From Elusimicrobiota bacterium (lineage in GTDB: Bacteria; Elusimicrobiota; Elusimicrobia; UBA1565; UBA9628): a stretch of 5,354 nt of DNA. The first letter of the stretch is position 1. Every line of letters starts with the position of its first letter. The position numbers and the translations under genes are program-made. Positions 5,007 to 5,354 of this stretch are shown one piece after another. The notes under the pieces are model-generated. The model saw nothing but the letters and a program-made list of their open reading frames with translations. It was not told where the DNA came from and did not search any database. Location: the NCBI GenBank assembly GCA_016194625.1, contig JACQBB010000266.1, positions 1-5,354 of the forward strand, given 5' to 3'.

Positions 5007-5354
5007 CGCCGGGCCTCCTGGGGCGCGCCGCCGCGGACGCGGCGGACGGCCTCGAGGAAGTCGAGCGGCCGCAGCAGCACCTCGGAGCGCTCCGCGCCCG
5101 CGCGCAGCGCGGACGCCTCGTCGTGGGCGATCACGAGCAGGCGGGCCGGCTTGGCCAGCCGCGCGCGGACCGCGCGCACGATCGCCGGCGCGTCGGCGCC
5201 CAGCGCGTCGAGGTCCAGGACGGCCGCGGCCGGGCCGCGCCGCGCCGCCAGCGCCGCGGCGTCGATGCCGTCCGCGCAGCGCTCCGTCTCGTAGCCGCAC
5301 GGCTTGAGCAGGCTCTCGAACACGCGCGCGACGGTCGCGTCGGGGACGCAGACC
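5003..5354 (-). CDS. Degenerate receiver-domain protein, 5' end cut off
   Basis: The last 116 residues of a protein that enters from the right edge are visible; its start lies outside the window. The pattern is that of a response-regulator receiver: a first strand (VCVPD, visible residues 1-5), helix 1 ending at CGYETERCADG (19-29), a third strand VLDLD (45-49), a fourth strand RLLVIA (71-76), and LLRPLDFLEAVRRV (93-106) where an intact receiver reads LLKPFD. The acidic pair is reduced to Pro4-Asp5, Asp47 is kept at the phospho-acceptor position, the Thr/Ser at the end of strand 4 is Ala76, and the invariant Lys is Arg95. No proline follows the acceptor loop. Normal phosphorylation switching is therefore doubtful, and it may bind partners constitutively. 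A GTG at 5323 could be a start but would delete the first strand, so it is not used. The stop overlaps the pilB start as ATGA, tying its translation to the pilus ATPase. An additional upstream domain cannot be excluded. Confidence 0.82.
   Translation of the reverse strand, partial: VCVPDATVARVFESLLKPCGYETERCADGIDAAALAARRGPAAAVLDLDALGADAPAIVRAVRARLAKPARLLVIAHDEASALRAGAERSEVLLRPLDFLEAVRRVRGGAPQEARR
5014..5019 (-). promoter_or_regulatory. Shine-Dalgarno site that sets the pilB start
   Basis: AGGAGG on the minus strand (5019 down to 5014) stands seven bases before the ATG at 5006. It lies within the last codons of the receiver-like gene. It settles the start: the same frame stays open for 98 more codons upstream, but those read as Arg/Ala/Gly-rich noise that shadows the receiver gene. 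Confidence 0.8.

Noticed and set aside
3729..5294. Long plus-strand open frame opposite pilB (521 codons)
   Set aside because: Same pattern: skewed composition, no motifs, and fully opposite a well-defined PilB coding region.
5007..5300. 98-codon upstream extension of the pilB frame to base 5300
   Set aside because: The extension is Arg/Gly/Ala-rich noise that overlaps the receiver-like gene in another frame. The ATG at 5006 has AGGAGG and begins a normal GspE-type N-terminus.
5321..5323. GTG at 5323 as the start of the receiver-like gene
   Set aside because: The frame continues to the right edge and the upstream residues VCVPDATVAR supply the first strand of the receiver fold, so the gene is cut off and does not start here.

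Overview
The window is a compact block of bacterial genes, all on the minus strand, in DNA that looks close to 70% GC by eye with G/C-rich third codon positions. Reading in the direction of transcription (from base 5354 down to base 1) the order is: the end of a degenerate receiver-domain gene (5003-5354), a PilB/GspE-type assembly ATPase (3318-5006), a PilC/GspF-type platform protein (2071-3318), a stand-alone CheY-like receiver (1709-2074), a soluble NarX/DegS-type histidine kinase (1023-1679), a NarL/FixJ-type DNA-binding response regulator (350-1000), and the start of a helical, Hpt-like protein that runs off the left edge (1-243). There is no rRNA, tRNA, CRISPR array, insertion sequence or sign of recent transfer.

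The first four genes are joined end to end: stop and start codons overlap as ATGA (5003-5006), TGATG (3316-3320) and ATGA (2071-2074). The kinase follows after 29 bases with a strong AGGAGG site, and the regulator after 22 bases. This is the architecture of one operon with translational coupling. The only real non-coding gap is 244-349, which holds a small GC hairpin, a pair of 7-base direct repeats and a possible -10 element immediately before the last gene.

The likely theme is a type IV pilus (or closely related type II secretion) motor made together with its own signalling proteins. PilB powers pilin polymerisation on the inner-membrane platform PilC. CheY-like and degenerate receivers could act on the motor by protein contact, and the kinase/NarL pair would convert a cytoplasmic signal into transcription. 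The functional links are inferred from gene order; the family assignments of PilB, PilC, CheY, the kinase and the NarL regulator are secure from motifs.

The host is a high-GC bacterium with a type IV pilus or type II secretion machine, so probably diderm. The sequence alone does not fix the phylum; Elusimicrobiota, Myxococcota or similar high-GC environmental lineages are compatible guesses only. The features most worth a second look are the degenerate receiver ahead of pilB, the altered c-di-GMP-type N-terminal motifs in PilB, the sensorless kinase, and the Hpt-like protein lacking the expected histidine.
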